This document shows positions 25,304-34,453 of a stretch of 64,000 nucleotides of DNA, piece after piece. Source of the stretch: Pseudomonas sp. FP2196. GTDB lineage: Bacteria; Pseudomonadota; Gammaproteobacteria; Pseudomonadales; Pseudomonadaceae. Position numbers and translations under genes: made by a program. The DNA lies in the NCBI RefSeq assembly GCF_030687715.1, contig NZ_CP117445.1, forward strand, positions 499,501-563,500, given 5' to 3'. The notes below the pieces were generated by a model that was given only the letters and a program-made list of their open reading frames with translations, was not told where the DNA came from and ran no database searches. Within the stretch, counting starts at the first letter, position 1. Each line of letters starts with the position of its first letter.

Positions 25304-27265
25304 TTACAGCAGGATGGTGCGGATGTCTGCCAGCAGGCTACCCAGACGCTGGGTGAAGCGTGCGGCAGCGGCGCCGTTGATCACACGGTGATCGTAGGAC
25401 AGCGACAGTGGCAGCATCAGTTTCGGCTGGAAGGCTTTGCCGTCCCAGACTGGCTGGATGGTTGCCTTGGAAACACCGAGGATCGCCACTTCCGGCGCGT
25501 TGACGATCGGCGTGAAGCCGGTACCGCCAATGTGGCCGAGGCTGGAAATGGTGAAGCAGGCGCCTTGCATGTCGTCAGCGGTGAGCTTCTTGTCGCGGGC
25601 TTTGGCAGCCAGCGCAGCGGCTTCGGCTGCCAGTTGCAACAGGCTCTTCTGGTCGACGTTCTTGATGACCGGTACCAGCAGGCCATCCGGGGTGTCGACG
25701 GCGAAGCCGATGTTCACGTACTTCTTGCGGATGATTGCCTTGCCGCTTGGTGCCAGCGAACTGTTGAAGTCCGGCAGCTCCTTGAGCATGTGTGCGCAGG
25801 ATTTGAGCAGCAGTGGCAGGATGGTCAGCTTGACGCCGGCCTTCTCTGCAACGGCTTTCTGCGCAACACGGAAGGCTTCCAGCTCGGTGATATCAGCCGA
25901 ATCGAACTGAGTCACGTGCGGAATGTTCAACCAGCTGCGGTGCAGGCTCGACGCGCCGATCTGCATCAGGCGAGTCATCGGCACTTCTTCGATTTCGCCG
26001 AAACGGCTGAAGTCGACGACCGGAATCGGCGGGATACCCGCGCCACCGGTTGCGCCAGCAGCAGCGGCCGGTGCTTCCTTGGCCTTCTGCATCATCGCTT
26101 TGACGTAAACCTGCACGTCTTCTTTGAGAATGCGACCGTGTGGACCGCTGGCGCTGACAGCGTTCAGCTCGACGCCGAACTCACGCGCCAGTTGACGTAC
26201 GGCAGGGCCGGCGTGAACTTTCGCGCCAGGCTTGGCTGGAGCGGCGGCAGGAGCGGCAGCAGCCGGTGCAGCGGCTGCCGGAGCAGCAGCGGCTGGCGCT
26301 GGAGCACTTGGCGCAGCGGCGGCTGGAGCCGGGGCAGCAGCAGGGGCCGCGCCTTTGACTTTCAGCTTGAGGATCAGGTCGCCAGTACCGACTTCGTCGT
26401 CCAGCTTGATGGAAACGCTTTCCACCACGCCAGCGGCAGGCGATGGGATTTCCATGCTCGCCTTGTCGGATTCCAGGGTGATCAGCGACTGGTCGGCTTC
26501 GACGGTGTCGCCAGCCTTGACCAGCACTTCGATGATCTTGGCCTTGCCGGCCGAGCCGATGTCCGGCACGTGGATGTCCTGAACGCTGTCAGCCACCGGT
26601 GCAGCCGGAGCTGCTGCAGGAGCAGGTGCAGCGGCAGCGGCTGGCGCAGCAGCCTGGGCCGGAGCGGCCGCAGCAGGGGCCGCAGCACCCGCCACTTCCA
26701 GATCCAGAATCAGGTCGCCGGTGCCGACTTCGTCGTTGAGCTTGACGCTGATGGCTTTGACCACGCCAGCGGCAGGCGACGGGATTTCCATGCTGGCCTT
26801 GTCGGATTCCAGGGTGATCAGCGATTGATCAGCCTCGACGGTGTCGCCGACCTTGACCTGGATCTCGATGATCTGAGCCTTGCCCGACGAACCGATGTCC
26901 GGCACGTGCACTTGCTGAACCGAAGCGGCAGCAGGTGCAGCGGCAGGCGCGGCGGCAGCAGGAGCAGCAGCCGGTTTTTCTTCAGCTTTCTTGGCCGGAG
27001 CAGCGGCCGGAGCAGGGGCTGCATCAGCAGCGCCCTCGACTTCCAGCTCCAGCAGTTCGTCGCCTTCTTTCAGACGGTCGCCCAGCTTCACTTTCAGGCT
27101 TTTGATGACGCCGGCTTTCGGGGCCGGCACTTCCATGCTGGCCTTGTCCGATTCCAGGGTCAGGATGCTCTGCTCGGCTTCGATACGGTCGCCGACCTTC
27201 ACAAACAGTTCAATTACTTCACCTTCACCGCTGCCGATGTCAGGTACGCGAATGAGTTCGCTCAC
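25304..27265 (-). CDS. aceF: Pyruvate dehydrogenase E2, dihydrolipoyl acetyltransferase AceF
   Basis: 653-residue E2 core of the pyruvate dehydrogenase complex, which transfers acetyl groups from lipoate to CoA. Three lipoyl domains are visible by their modified-lysine motif ESDKASME (lysines near residues 40, 155 and 270). They are joined by long Ala/Pro linkers. A peripheral-subunit-binding domain follows (AGPAVRQLAREFGVELNAVS), then the catalytic domain ending with SYDHRVINGAAAARF. The usual HxxxDG reads H-RVI-NG here, as I recall for other Pseudomonas and Azotobacter E2 proteins. The gene starts 11 bases after aceE stops, so the two form an operon. Confidence 0.97.
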   Translation of the reverse strand: MSELIRVPDIGSGEGEVIELFVKVGDRIEAEQSILTLESDKASMEVPAPKAGVIKSLKVKLGDRLKEGDELLELEVEGAADAAPAPAAAPAKKAEEKPAAAPAAAAPAAAPAAASVQQVHVPDIGSSGKAQIIEIQVKVGDTVEADQSLITLESDKASMEIPSPAAGVVKAISVKLNDEVGTGDLILDLEVAGAAAPAAAAPAQAAAPAAAAAPAPAAAPAAPVADSVQDIHVPDIGSAGKAKIIEVLVKAGDTVEADQSLITLESDKASMEIPSPAAGVVESVSIKLDDEVGTGDLILKLKVKGAAPAAAPAPAAAAPSAPAPAAAAPAAAAPAAAAPAAAPAKPGAKVHAGPAVRQLAREFGVELNAVSASGPHGRILKEDVQVYVKAMMQKAKEAPAAAAGATGGAGIPPIPVVDFSRFGEIEEVPMTRLMQIGASSLHRSWLNIPHVTQFDSADITELEAFRVAQKAVAEKAGVKLTILPLLLKSCAHMLKELPDFNSSLAPSGKAIIRKKYVNIGFAVDTPDGLLVPVIKNVDQKSLLQLAAEAAALAAKARDKKLTADDMQGACFTISSLGHIGGTGFTPIVNAPEVAILGVSKATIQPVWDGKAFQPKLMLPLSLSYDHRVINGAAAARFTQRLGSLLADIRTILL

Positions 27266-27276
27266 AGAGTTTCTCC

Positions 27277-29922
27277 TCAGCAGTCCAGTGGGTTGCGTTT
27301 TTCCGGGTCGATGCCGAACTTGGTGATGGCTTCAGCCACGACCTTAGGTTCGATATCACCACGGTCAGCCAGTGCTTCCAGGGCTGCCAACACCACGAAA
27401 TGACGGTCGACTTCGAAGAAATGACGCAGTTTCTTGCGGCTGTCGCTACGGCCGAAACCGTCGGTGCCCAGGACTTTGAATTCCTTGGACGGTACCCACT
27501 GACGGATCTGCTCGGCGAACAGCTTCATGTAGTCGGTGGACGCGATGACCGGACCTTTACGGCCGCTCAGGCATTCTTCGACGTAGCTCTGCTTAGGCTT
27601 CTGGCCTGGTTTCAGACGGTTGCTGCGCTCTACGGCCAGGCCGTCGCGACGCAGTTCGTTGAAGCTGGTGACGCTCCATACGTCGGCGCCGATGTTGAAC
27701 TCTTCACGCAGGATCTTCGCCGCTTCACGCACTTCACGCAGGATGGTGCCGGAGCCCATCAGCTGTACGTGGTGGGCCGCATCGCGGGTGTCTTCTTCGA
27801 GCAGGTACATGCCTTTCTTGATGCCTTCTTCGGCACCGGCCGGCATGGCTGGCTGCTGGTACGACTCGTTCATCACGGTGATGTAGTAGAAGATGTCCTG
27901 TTGCTCTTCGGTCATCTTCTTCATGCCGTCCTGAATGATCACCGCCAGCTCGTAGCCGTAGGTTGGATCGTAGGTGCGGCAGTTCGGGATGGTGGCAGCC
28001 AGCAGGTGGCTGTGACCGTCTTCGTGTTGCAGGCCTTCACCGTTCAGGGTGGTACGGCCGGCGGTGCCGCCGATCAGGAAGCCACGGGTACGGCTGTCGC
28101 CAGCGGCCCAGGCCAGGTCGCCAATACGCTGGAAGCCGAACATCGAGTAGAAGATGTAGAACGGCAGCATTGGCTGGTTGTGACTGGAGTACGAAGTACC
28201 GGCAGCGATGAAGGAACTCATGGCGCCTGCTTCGTTGATACCTTCTTCAAGGATCTGACCTTTCTGGTCTTCCTTGTAGAACATCACCTGGTCTTTATCG
28301 ACTGGCTCGTAGAGTTGGCCGACGGACGAGTAGATGCCCAACTGACGGAACATGCCTTCCATACCGAAAGTACGGGCTTCGTCCGGAATGATCGGAACGA
28401 TGCGCGGGCCGATTTCCTTGTCCTTGACCAGTTGTGCGAGGATCCGCACGAAGGCCATGGTGGTGGAAATTTCACGGTCGCCCGAACCATCGAGGATGGC
28501 CTTGAGGGTGTCCAGATCCGGAGTCGGCACGCTGAAGCTCTGCGCGCGGCGCTGAGGTACGAAACCACCCAGTGCTTTGCGGCGCTCGCTCAGGTAGCGG
28601 GCTTCGGCGCTGTTTGGCTCTGGCTTGAAGAACGGCAGGTTCTCCAGCTCTTCGTCCTTGACCGGAATGTCGAAGCGATCGCGGAACAACTTCAGGCTGT
28701 CGACATCGACTTTCTTGGTGTTGTGCGCAGTGTTTTTCGCCTCGCCGGCACCGGTGCCATAACCTTTGATGGTCTTGGCCAGGATGACGGTAGGTTGTTC
28801 TTTGTGGTTGACCGCTTCGTGGTACGCCGCGTAGACCTTGTACGGGTCGTGGCCGCCACGGTTGAGTTTCCAGATCTCGTCGTCGGACAGGTCTGCAACC
28901 ATTGCCTTGAGTTCAGGCGTGTTGAAGAAGTGTTCACGTACGAACGCGCCGTCTTTGGCTTTGTAGTTCTGGTACTCGCCGTCGATGACTTCGTCCATGC
29001 GACGTTGCAGGATGCCGTCGACGTCTTTGGCCAGCAGCGGGTCCCAGAAACGGCCCCAGATGACTTTGGTCACGTTCCACTGAGCGCCGCGGAACACGCC
29101 TTCGAGTTCCTGGATGATCTTGCCGTTGCCGCGAACCGGGCCGTCGAGGCGCTGCAGGTTGCAGTTGATGACGAAGATCAGGTTGTCCAGCTTCTCGCGG
29201 CCGGCCAGGGAGATGGCGCCCAGGGATTCCGGCTCGTCGCACTCGCCGTCGCCCAGGAAGCACCAGACTTTCTGTTTGCCCGGCTGGATGAAACCACGGT
29301 GCTCCAGGTACTTCATGAAGCGCGCCTGGTAGATCGCCTGGATCGGGCCCAGACCCATGGATACGGTCGGGAACTGCCAGAAGTCAGGCATCAGCCAAGG
29401 GTGCGGGTAGGACGACAGGCCCTGACCGTCGACTTCCTGGCGGAAGTTGTTCATCTGGTCTTCGGTGATGCGGCCTTCCATGAACGCACGGGCGTAAACA
29501 CCTGGCGAGGTGTGGCCCTGGAAGTAGATCAGGTCGCCGCCGTGTTCGTCGGTCGGGGCCTGGAAGAAGTAGTTGAAGCCGATGTCATACAGGGTCGCAC
29601 TGGAAGCGAAGCTGGAGATGTGACCACCCAGGTCAGAATCTTTCAGGTTCGTACGCATTACCATGGCCATCGCGTTCCAGCGTACCAGCGAGCGAATGCG
29701 GCGTTCCATGAACAGGTCGCCAGGCATGCGTGCTTCGTGGGTGACGGGGATCGTGTTGCGGTAAGGCGTGGTGATGGCGTAAGGGAGTTGCGAGCCGCTG
29801 CGGGTCGCGAGTTCACCCATACGGGTCATCAGATAGTGAGCACGGTCTTCGCCTTCTTTGTCGAGAACCGATTCCAGGGCGTCCAGCCATTCCTGGGTTT
29901 CGACGGGATCGAGGTCTTGCAT
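27277..29922 (-). CDS. aceE: Pyruvate dehydrogenase E1 component AceE (homodimeric type)
   Basis: 881-residue thiamine-diphosphate enzyme that decarboxylates pyruvate and acetylates the lipoyl group of AceF. The ThDP/Mg motif is GDGECDEPESLGAI (from about residue 226), running to FVINCN. The size and the start MQDLDPVETQEWLDALESV are those of the single-chain E1p. TGGAG precedes the ATG at 29922. It is first gene of the aceE-aceF operon. Two TGTAGT-N3-ACTACA palindromes 112-178 bases upstream suggest control by a GntR/FadR-type repressor. Confidence 0.98.
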   Translation of the reverse strand: MQDLDPVETQEWLDALESVLDKEGEDRAHYLMTRMGELATRSGSQLPYAITTPYRNTIPVTHEARMPGDLFMERRIRSLVRWNAMAMVMRTNLKDSDLGGHISSFASSATLYDIGFNYFFQAPTDEHGGDLIYFQGHTSPGVYARAFMEGRITEDQMNNFRQEVDGQGLSSYPHPWLMPDFWQFPTVSMGLGPIQAIYQARFMKYLEHRGFIQPGKQKVWCFLGDGECDEPESLGAISLAGREKLDNLIFVINCNLQRLDGPVRGNGKIIQELEGVFRGAQWNVTKVIWGRFWDPLLAKDVDGILQRRMDEVIDGEYQNYKAKDGAFVREHFFNTPELKAMVADLSDDEIWKLNRGGHDPYKVYAAYHEAVNHKEQPTVILAKTIKGYGTGAGEAKNTAHNTKKVDVDSLKLFRDRFDIPVKDEELENLPFFKPEPNSAEARYLSERRKALGGFVPQRRAQSFSVPTPDLDTLKAILDGSGDREISTTMAFVRILAQLVKDKEIGPRIVPIIPDEARTFGMEGMFRQLGIYSSVGQLYEPVDKDQVMFYKEDQKGQILEEGINEAGAMSSFIAAGTSYSSHNQPMLPFYIFYSMFGFQRIGDLAWAAGDSRTRGFLIGGTAGRTTLNGEGLQHEDGHSHLLAATIPNCRTYDPTYGYELAVIIQDGMKKMTEEQQDIFYYITVMNESYQQPAMPAGAEEGIKKGMYLLEEDTRDAAHHVQLMGSGTILREVREAAKILREEFNIGADVWSVTSFNELRRDGLAVERSNRLKPGQKPKQSYVEECLSGRKGPVIASTDYMKLFAEQIRQWVPSKEFKVLGTDGFGRSDSRKKLRHFFEVDRHFVVLAALEALADRGDIEPKVVAEAITKFGIDPEKRNPLDC

Positions 29923-30033
29923 GGCTTGCTCCAGGGCGGAAAGGCTTCCAGAATCGGTTGCCTGAGTTTGCGACTGGCCTTGTGGGCAGACGATTTAAAA
30001 TTCTTGGATTGCCGACAGGTTGTTCCGGCGGCG

Positions 30034-30048
30034 TGTAGTTTTACTACA
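30034..30048. promoter_or_regulatory. FadR/PdhR-type operator 1 upstream of aceE
   Basis: The perfect inverted repeat TGTAGTTTTACTACA (TGTAGT-TTT-ACTACA) contains the FadR-subfamily GntR consensus T-N-GT-N3-AC-N-A. It lies 112 bases upstream of the aceE ATG in the 384-base aceE-glnE gap. Confidence 0.65.
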
Positions 30049-30086
30049 AATCTTCCGGCATTTCAGCCTTTCGAATGTATAGACGA

Positions 30087-30099
30087 GTAGTAAAACTAC
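30087..30099. promoter_or_regulatory. FadR/PdhR-type operator 2 upstream of aceE
   Basis: GTAGTAAAACTAC is a second perfect copy of the same palindrome (GTAGT-AAA-ACTAC). The centre-to-centre distance from the first is about 52 bases, close to five helical turns. The rest of the 29923-30306 gap holds no gene. Confidence 0.65.
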
Positions 30100-30306
30100 A
30101 GATGAAAGGCTTGTGGCCTCTGACTGCGTTGTGAGAATAATCGTTAAGGTTGGTCGATTGCCATCCGAAAAAGGTGAAAGTTTGATGCTGGGTGCCAAAG
30201 AAGAAGAAATTTCAGCTATTTCTAACTTTTGTTCGACAGTTCATCGGGTAGCGGGTTTTCATCATTCACTACAAGCGGCCGTTTCCACGCCGATCAAGGA
30301 TAGACC

Positions 30307-33246
30307 ATGACCCTGCCCGTGCTTGCCGAACTGCCTGCCATTCTCCTGCCGTTGGTCACTCGATCCGAGCAGTCGTTCCGTACGGCCGTCGCCTCGCTTG
30401 ACGACGATCACGGCTTCGCGACCTGGACACCTGAGCGCTGGGCGCAGTTCGCCCGTGTCACCGCTGCCAGCGAGTTTGTTATTGAACAGAGCGTTCGTGA
30501 CCCTTTGATGTTGCTGTCGCTGGTGCAGTCCGGCGAACTCGACCGCGCCTTTGCCCCCGGTGAACTGTGCGCACAAATTGCCGCCGCCGCGAATGCCGCG
30601 CAGACCGAAGATGAACTCGGTCGCGCTTTGCGCCGCCAACGCGCCCGTCATCAGGTGCGAATCATCTGGCGTGACCTGACCCGTCAGGCCGATCTGGTGC
30701 AGACCTGCCGCGACCTCTCGGATATGGCTGACGCCAGCATCGACCAGGCCTATCAGTGGTTGTACAGCCGCCATTGCCAGCAATTCGGCACGCCGACCGG
30801 GCGGCGCAGCGGTTTGCCACAGCAGATGGTCATCCTCGGCATGGGCAAGCTCGGCGCGGTCGAGCTGAACCTGTCCTCAGACATCGACCTGATCTTTGCC
30901 TACCCCGAGGGCGGCGAAACTGTCGGCGTAAAACGTGCGCTGGATAATCAGGAATTCTTCATCCGCCTCGGCCAGCGCCTGATCAAGGCGCTGGACCCGA
31001 TGACCGTCGACGGTTTTGTCTTTCGCGTCGACATGCGCCTGCGTCCATACGGTTCTTCCGGCGCGCTGGTGCTGAGCTTCAATGCGCTGGAGCAGTATTA
31101 CCAGGATCAGGGCCGCGACTGGGAACGCTACGCAATGATCAAGGCGCGGGTGGTGGCTGGCGATCAAGTGGCCGGCGCGCAGTTGCTCGACATGCTGCGA
31201 CCGTTTGTTTACCGGCGCTATCTGGACTTCTCGGCGATCGAAGCGCTGCGCACCATGAAGCAGTTGATCCAGCAGGAAGTGCGGCGCAAAGGCATGGCCG
31301 ACAACATTAAGCTCGGCTCTGGCGGTATCCGCGAAGTCGAGTTCATCGCCCAGGCCTTTCAGTTGATTCACGGTGGGCGCGACTTGAGCCTGCAACAGCG
31401 TCCTCTATTAAAGGTGCTGAGCACGCTGGAAGGGCAGGGTTATCTGCCGCCAGCGGTGATCAGCGAGTTGCGCGAAGGCTACGAATTCCTGCGCTACACC
31501 GAACACGCGATTCAAGCGATTGCCGACCGCCAGACCCAGATGCTCCCGGACGGTGCGCAGGATCAGGCGCGCATTGCCTTCATGCTCGGTTTCGCCGACT
31601 GGGACGCCTTCCACGAAAAACTGATGTTCTGGCGCGGCCGCGTGGCCTGGCACTTCGCGCAAGTGATCGCCGATCCCGATGAGGACGAGGGCACTGAAAG
31701 CGAAGTGGTGGTCGGCGGTGAATGGCTGCCGCTGTGGGAAGAGGCGCAGGATGAAGAGGCCGCTTGTCGTCAGTTGGAGGAGGGCGGTTTTGCCGACGCG
31801 ACCAAGGCTTTAAAGGCATTGGCCGGTTTGCGCGGCAGTCCGCAATTGCGTGCGATGCAGCGTTTGGGGCGTGAGCGTCTCGATGCCTTTATTCCGCGTC
31901 TGATCGCTCAGGCCGTGGAGCATGACAATCCGGATCTGGTCCTCGAACGCGTACTGCCGCTGGTTGAGGCGGTCGCCCGGCGCTCGGCTTATTTAGTGTT
32001 GTTGACGGAAAACCCCGGTGCCCTGCGGCGCTTGCTGACGCTGTGCGCGGCGAGCCCGTGGATTGCCGAGCAGATCACCCGTTTCCCGCTGCTGCTCGAT
32101 GAGTTGCTCAATGAGGGCCGACTGTTCAAGCCGCCATTGGCGCCAGAACTGGCCGCCGAATTGCGCGAACGCCTTACGCGGATTCCTGAAGACGACCTCG
32201 AACAACAGATGGAAGCCCTGCGCCATTTCAAACTGGCGCATCGCTTGCGCGTCGCCGCCTCTGAAATCGCGGGTAGCCTGCCGCTGATGAAAGTCAGCGA
32301 TTACCTGACTTGGCTGGCCGAGGCTATCCTCGAGCAAGTGCTGGCCCTGGCCTGGCGCCAGACCGTGGCCAAGTACGGCACGCCGCTGCGCACCGACGGC
32401 AGCTTGTGCGATCCCGGCTTCATTATTGTCGGTTACGGCAAGGTCGGCGGTATCGAGTTGGGGCACGGTTCGGATCTGGATCTGGTGTTTATCCACGACG
32501 GCGATCCGCAGGCGGAAACCGATGGACCTAAGCCGATTGATGGTGCGCAATTCTTCACTCGTCTCGGACAGCGGATCATTCACTTGCTGACGGCGCAGAC
32601 CAACTCCGGCCAGCTCTATGAAGTGGATATGCGTCTGCGCCCGTCCGGCGCATCCGGGCTGTTGGTGAGTTCGCTGGGGGCTTTTGAGCGCTATCAGGAA
32701 AACGAAGCCTGGACCTGGGAGCATCAGGCTCTGGTGCGCGCGCGGGTGCTGGTCGGCAGTCAGGATGTCGGGCAGGCATTCGAGAAAGTCCGCGCGCAAG
32801 TGCTGGGCAAGGCGCGGGATCTGCCCAAGTTGCAGCAGGAGGTCAGCGAGATGCGCGCGAAGATGCGCGACAACCTCGGCAGCAAGAGCACCGCGGCCGG
32901 CACGGCGGCGAATGCCTTCGAGGCCTCGGCGCCGTTCGATCTCAAGCAGGACGCCGGAGGTATCGTCGATATTGAATTTATGGTGCAATACGCGGCTCTG
33001 GCGTGGTCGCACAGCCACCCGCCACTGCTGCGCTGGACCGATAACATCCGCATTCTGGAAGAGCTGGAGCACGAAGGGCTGATGCCCGCCGAAGATGCCA
33101 GTCTGTTGCGCGAGGCCTATAAGACCTTCCGCTCCGCCGCCCACCGGCAGGCGTTGCAGAAGGATGCCGGGGTGATAACGGGTGGCCAGTTTGTCGACGA
33201 GCGTCGACAGGTTTTGCGGATATGGCGTGAGTTGGGGCTAAGCTGA
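30307..33246 (+). CDS. glnE: Glutamine synthetase adenylyltransferase/adenylyl-removing enzyme GlnE
   Basis: 979-residue bifunctional regulator that adenylylates (inactivates) and deadenylylates glutamine synthetase in response to PII and glutamine. Two nucleotidyltransferase domains are visible: the N-terminal deadenylase with GMGKLGAVELNLSSDIDLIF and the C-terminal adenylylase with GYGKVGGIELGHGSDLDLVF. Each is followed by a MRLRP segment (VDMRLRPYGSSG, VDMRLRPSGASG) and a helical part. AAGGA lies nine bases before the ATG. It is divergent from aceE. Confidence 0.98.
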   Translation: MTLPVLAELPAILLPLVTRSEQSFRTAVASLDDDHGFATWTPERWAQFARVTAASEFVIEQSVRDPLMLLSLVQSGELDRAFAPGELCAQIAAAANAAQTEDELGRALRRQRARHQVRIIWRDLTRQADLVQTCRDLSDMADASIDQAYQWLYSRHCQQFGTPTGRRSGLPQQMVILGMGKLGAVELNLSSDIDLIFAYPEGGETVGVKRALDNQEFFIRLGQRLIKALDPMTVDGFVFRVDMRLRPYGSSGALVLSFNALEQYYQDQGRDWERYAMIKARVVAGDQVAGAQLLDMLRPFVYRRYLDFSAIEALRTMKQLIQQEVRRKGMADNIKLGSGGIREVEFIAQAFQLIHGGRDLSLQQRPLLKVLSTLEGQGYLPPAVISELREGYEFLRYTEHAIQAIADRQTQMLPDGAQDQARIAFMLGFADWDAFHEKLMFWRGRVAWHFAQVIADPDEDEGTESEVVVGGEWLPLWEEAQDEEAACRQLEEGGFADATKALKALAGLRGSPQLRAMQRLGRERLDAFIPRLIAQAVEHDNPDLVLERVLPLVEAVARRSAYLVLLTENPGALRRLLTLCAASPWIAEQITRFPLLLDELLNEGRLFKPPLAPELAAELRERLTRIPEDDLEQQMEALRHFKLAHRLRVAASEIAGSLPLMKVSDYLTWLAEAILEQVLALAWRQTVAKYGTPLRTDGSLCDPGFIIVGYGKVGGIELGHGSDLDLVFIHDGDPQAETDGPKPIDGAQFFTRLGQRIIHLLTAQTNSGQLYEVDMRLRPSGASGLLVSSLGAFERYQENEAWTWEHQALVRARVLVGSQDVGQAFEKVRAQVLGKARDLPKLQQEVSEMRAKMRDNLGSKSTAAGTAANAFEASAPFDLKQDAGGIVDIEFMVQYAALAWSHSHPPLLRWTDNIRILEELEHEGLMPAEDASLLREAYKTFRSAAHRQALQKDAGVITGGQFVDERRQVLRIWRELGLS

Positions 33247-33273
33247 ACACGGTTCGAGCTGCACCCGATACCC

Positions 33274-33362
33274 TGTGGGAGCGAGCCTGCTCGCGATAGC
33301 GGAGTGACAGTCGACAGTTATGTTGAAGGTAATGACCCATCGCAAGCTGCATGGCTCCCACA
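33274..33362. repeat. REP element with a decayed second arm
   Basis: The left arm TGTGGGAGCGAGCCTGCTCG is intact at 33274-33293. The expected partner at about 33338-33362 is reduced to GCAAGCTGCATGGCTCCCAC, so only the outer part still pairs. It lies between glnE and waaF. Confidence 0.7.
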
Positions 33363-33376
33363 ATGATTCTCGAGGC

Positions 33377-33408
33377 GGGGAGGCGTAAAGCCTCCCCGGT
33401 TCGTTTTT
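33377..33408 (+). terminator. Terminator-like hairpin just before waaF
   Basis: GGGGAGGC and GCCTCCCC (8 bp, loop GTAAA) are followed by GGTTCGTTTTT, ending only nine bases before the waaF ATG. It could end the glnE transcript or act as an attenuator in the waaF leader. Confidence 0.7.
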
Positions 33409-33417
33409 GGAAACCAC

Positions 33418-34452
33418 ATGAATATTCTGATCGTTGGGCCCAGTTGGGTCGGTGACATGGTGATGGCGCAGACACTGTTTCAGTGTCTCAGGCAGCGCCA
33501 CCCGCAATGCGAAATCGACGTGCTGGCCCCCGAGTGGAGCCGGCCGATCCTTGAACGCATGCCTGAAGTGCGCAAGGCCTTGAGCTTTCCGCTCGGCCAC
33601 GGCGCGCTGGAATTGGCGACGCGTCGGCGCATCGGCAAATCTCTGGCCGGCCAGTACGATCAGGCTATCCTGTTGCCCAACTCGCTAAAGTCGGCGCTGG
33701 TGCCTTTTTTCGCCGGTATCAAGAAACGTACCGGCTGGCGCGGCGAGTTCCGCTACGGCCTGCTCAATGACGTGCGTACTCTCGATAAAGAACGCTATCC
33801 GCTGATGATCGAGCGCTTCATGGCGTTGGCCTATGAGCCGAACGCCGATCTGCCGAAACCGTATCCGCGTCCAAGCCTGCAAATCGACCCGGTGACCCGC
33901 GAAGCGGCACTGGCCAAATTCGGCCTGACCCTCGATCGCCCGGTGTTGGCTCTATGCCCCGGCGCCGAGTTCGGCGAATCCAAACGCTGGCCGTCCGAGC
34001 ATTACGCCAAAGTCGCCGAAGCGCGGATTCGCGAAGGCTGGCAGGTGTGGCTGTTCGGTTCGAAAAATGATCATGCGGTGGGTGAAGACATCCGCGCACG
34101 ATTGATCCCGGGCCTGCGAGAAGAATCGGTGAACCTCAGCGGCGGCACTTCTTTGGCCGAGGCGATTGACCTGCTGTCCTGTGCTGACTCGGTGGTGTCC
34201 AACGACTCCGGCCTGATGCACGTTGCGGCAGCCCTGAACCGCCCATTGGTGGCGGTTTACGGTTCGACCTCGCCAGGCTTCACCCCACCGCTGGCCGAGC
34301 ACGTCGAAATCGTCCGTCTGGGCCTCGATTGCAGTCCGTGCTTCGACCGTACTTGCCGTTTCGGCCATTACAACTGCCTGCGCCAATTGATGCCGGAAGC
34401 GGTCAACGATGCCTTGCAGAAATTGCAGGGCTCTGTGGTCGAGGTTCATTAA
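33418..34452 (+). CDS. waaF: ADP-heptose:LPS heptosyltransferase II WaaF
   Basis: 344-residue GT9 glycosyltransferase adding the second L-glycero-D-manno-heptose to the LPS inner core on the cytoplasmic face. The N-terminal Rossmann start is MNILIVGPSWVGDMVMAQTL. The ADP-heptose-binding half has LCPGAEFGESKRWP and SNDSGLMHVAAALNRP. It is the first gene of a tightly packed run (waaF, waaC, waaG, waaP and the kinases), with most neighbours overlapping by 1 to 4 bases. Its promoter is not obvious, because a terminator-like hairpin directly precedes the start. Confidence 0.96.
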   Translation: MNILIVGPSWVGDMVMAQTLFQCLRQRHPQCEIDVLAPEWSRPILERMPEVRKALSFPLGHGALELATRRRIGKSLAGQYDQAILLPNSLKSALVPFFAGIKKRTGWRGEFRYGLLNDVRTLDKERYPLMIERFMALAYEPNADLPKPYPRPSLQIDPVTREAALAKFGLTLDRPVLALCPGAEFGESKRWPSEHYAKVAEARIREGWQVWLFGSKNDHAVGEDIRARLIPGLREESVNLSGGTSLAEAIDLLSCADSVVSNDSGLMHVAAALNRPLVAVYGSTSPGFTPPLAEHVEIVRLGLDCSPCFDRTCRFGHYNCLRQLMPEAVNDALQKLQGSVVEVH

Positions 34453-34453
34453 G

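Noticed and set aside
26341..27170. Tandem DNA repeats in aceF considered as an independent repeat element
   Set aside because: They are explained by three homologous lipoyl domains and their Ala/Pro linkers within one protein.
25283..27403. 706-codon Ser/Arg/Gly-rich frame opposite aceF
   Set aside because: The apparent low-complexity protein is the reverse reading of the Ala/Pro linkers and lipoyl repeats of AceF.
27400..30090. 896-codon open frame opposite aceE
   Set aside because: Shadow of AceE on the other strand, with no motif and composition typical of antisense reading.
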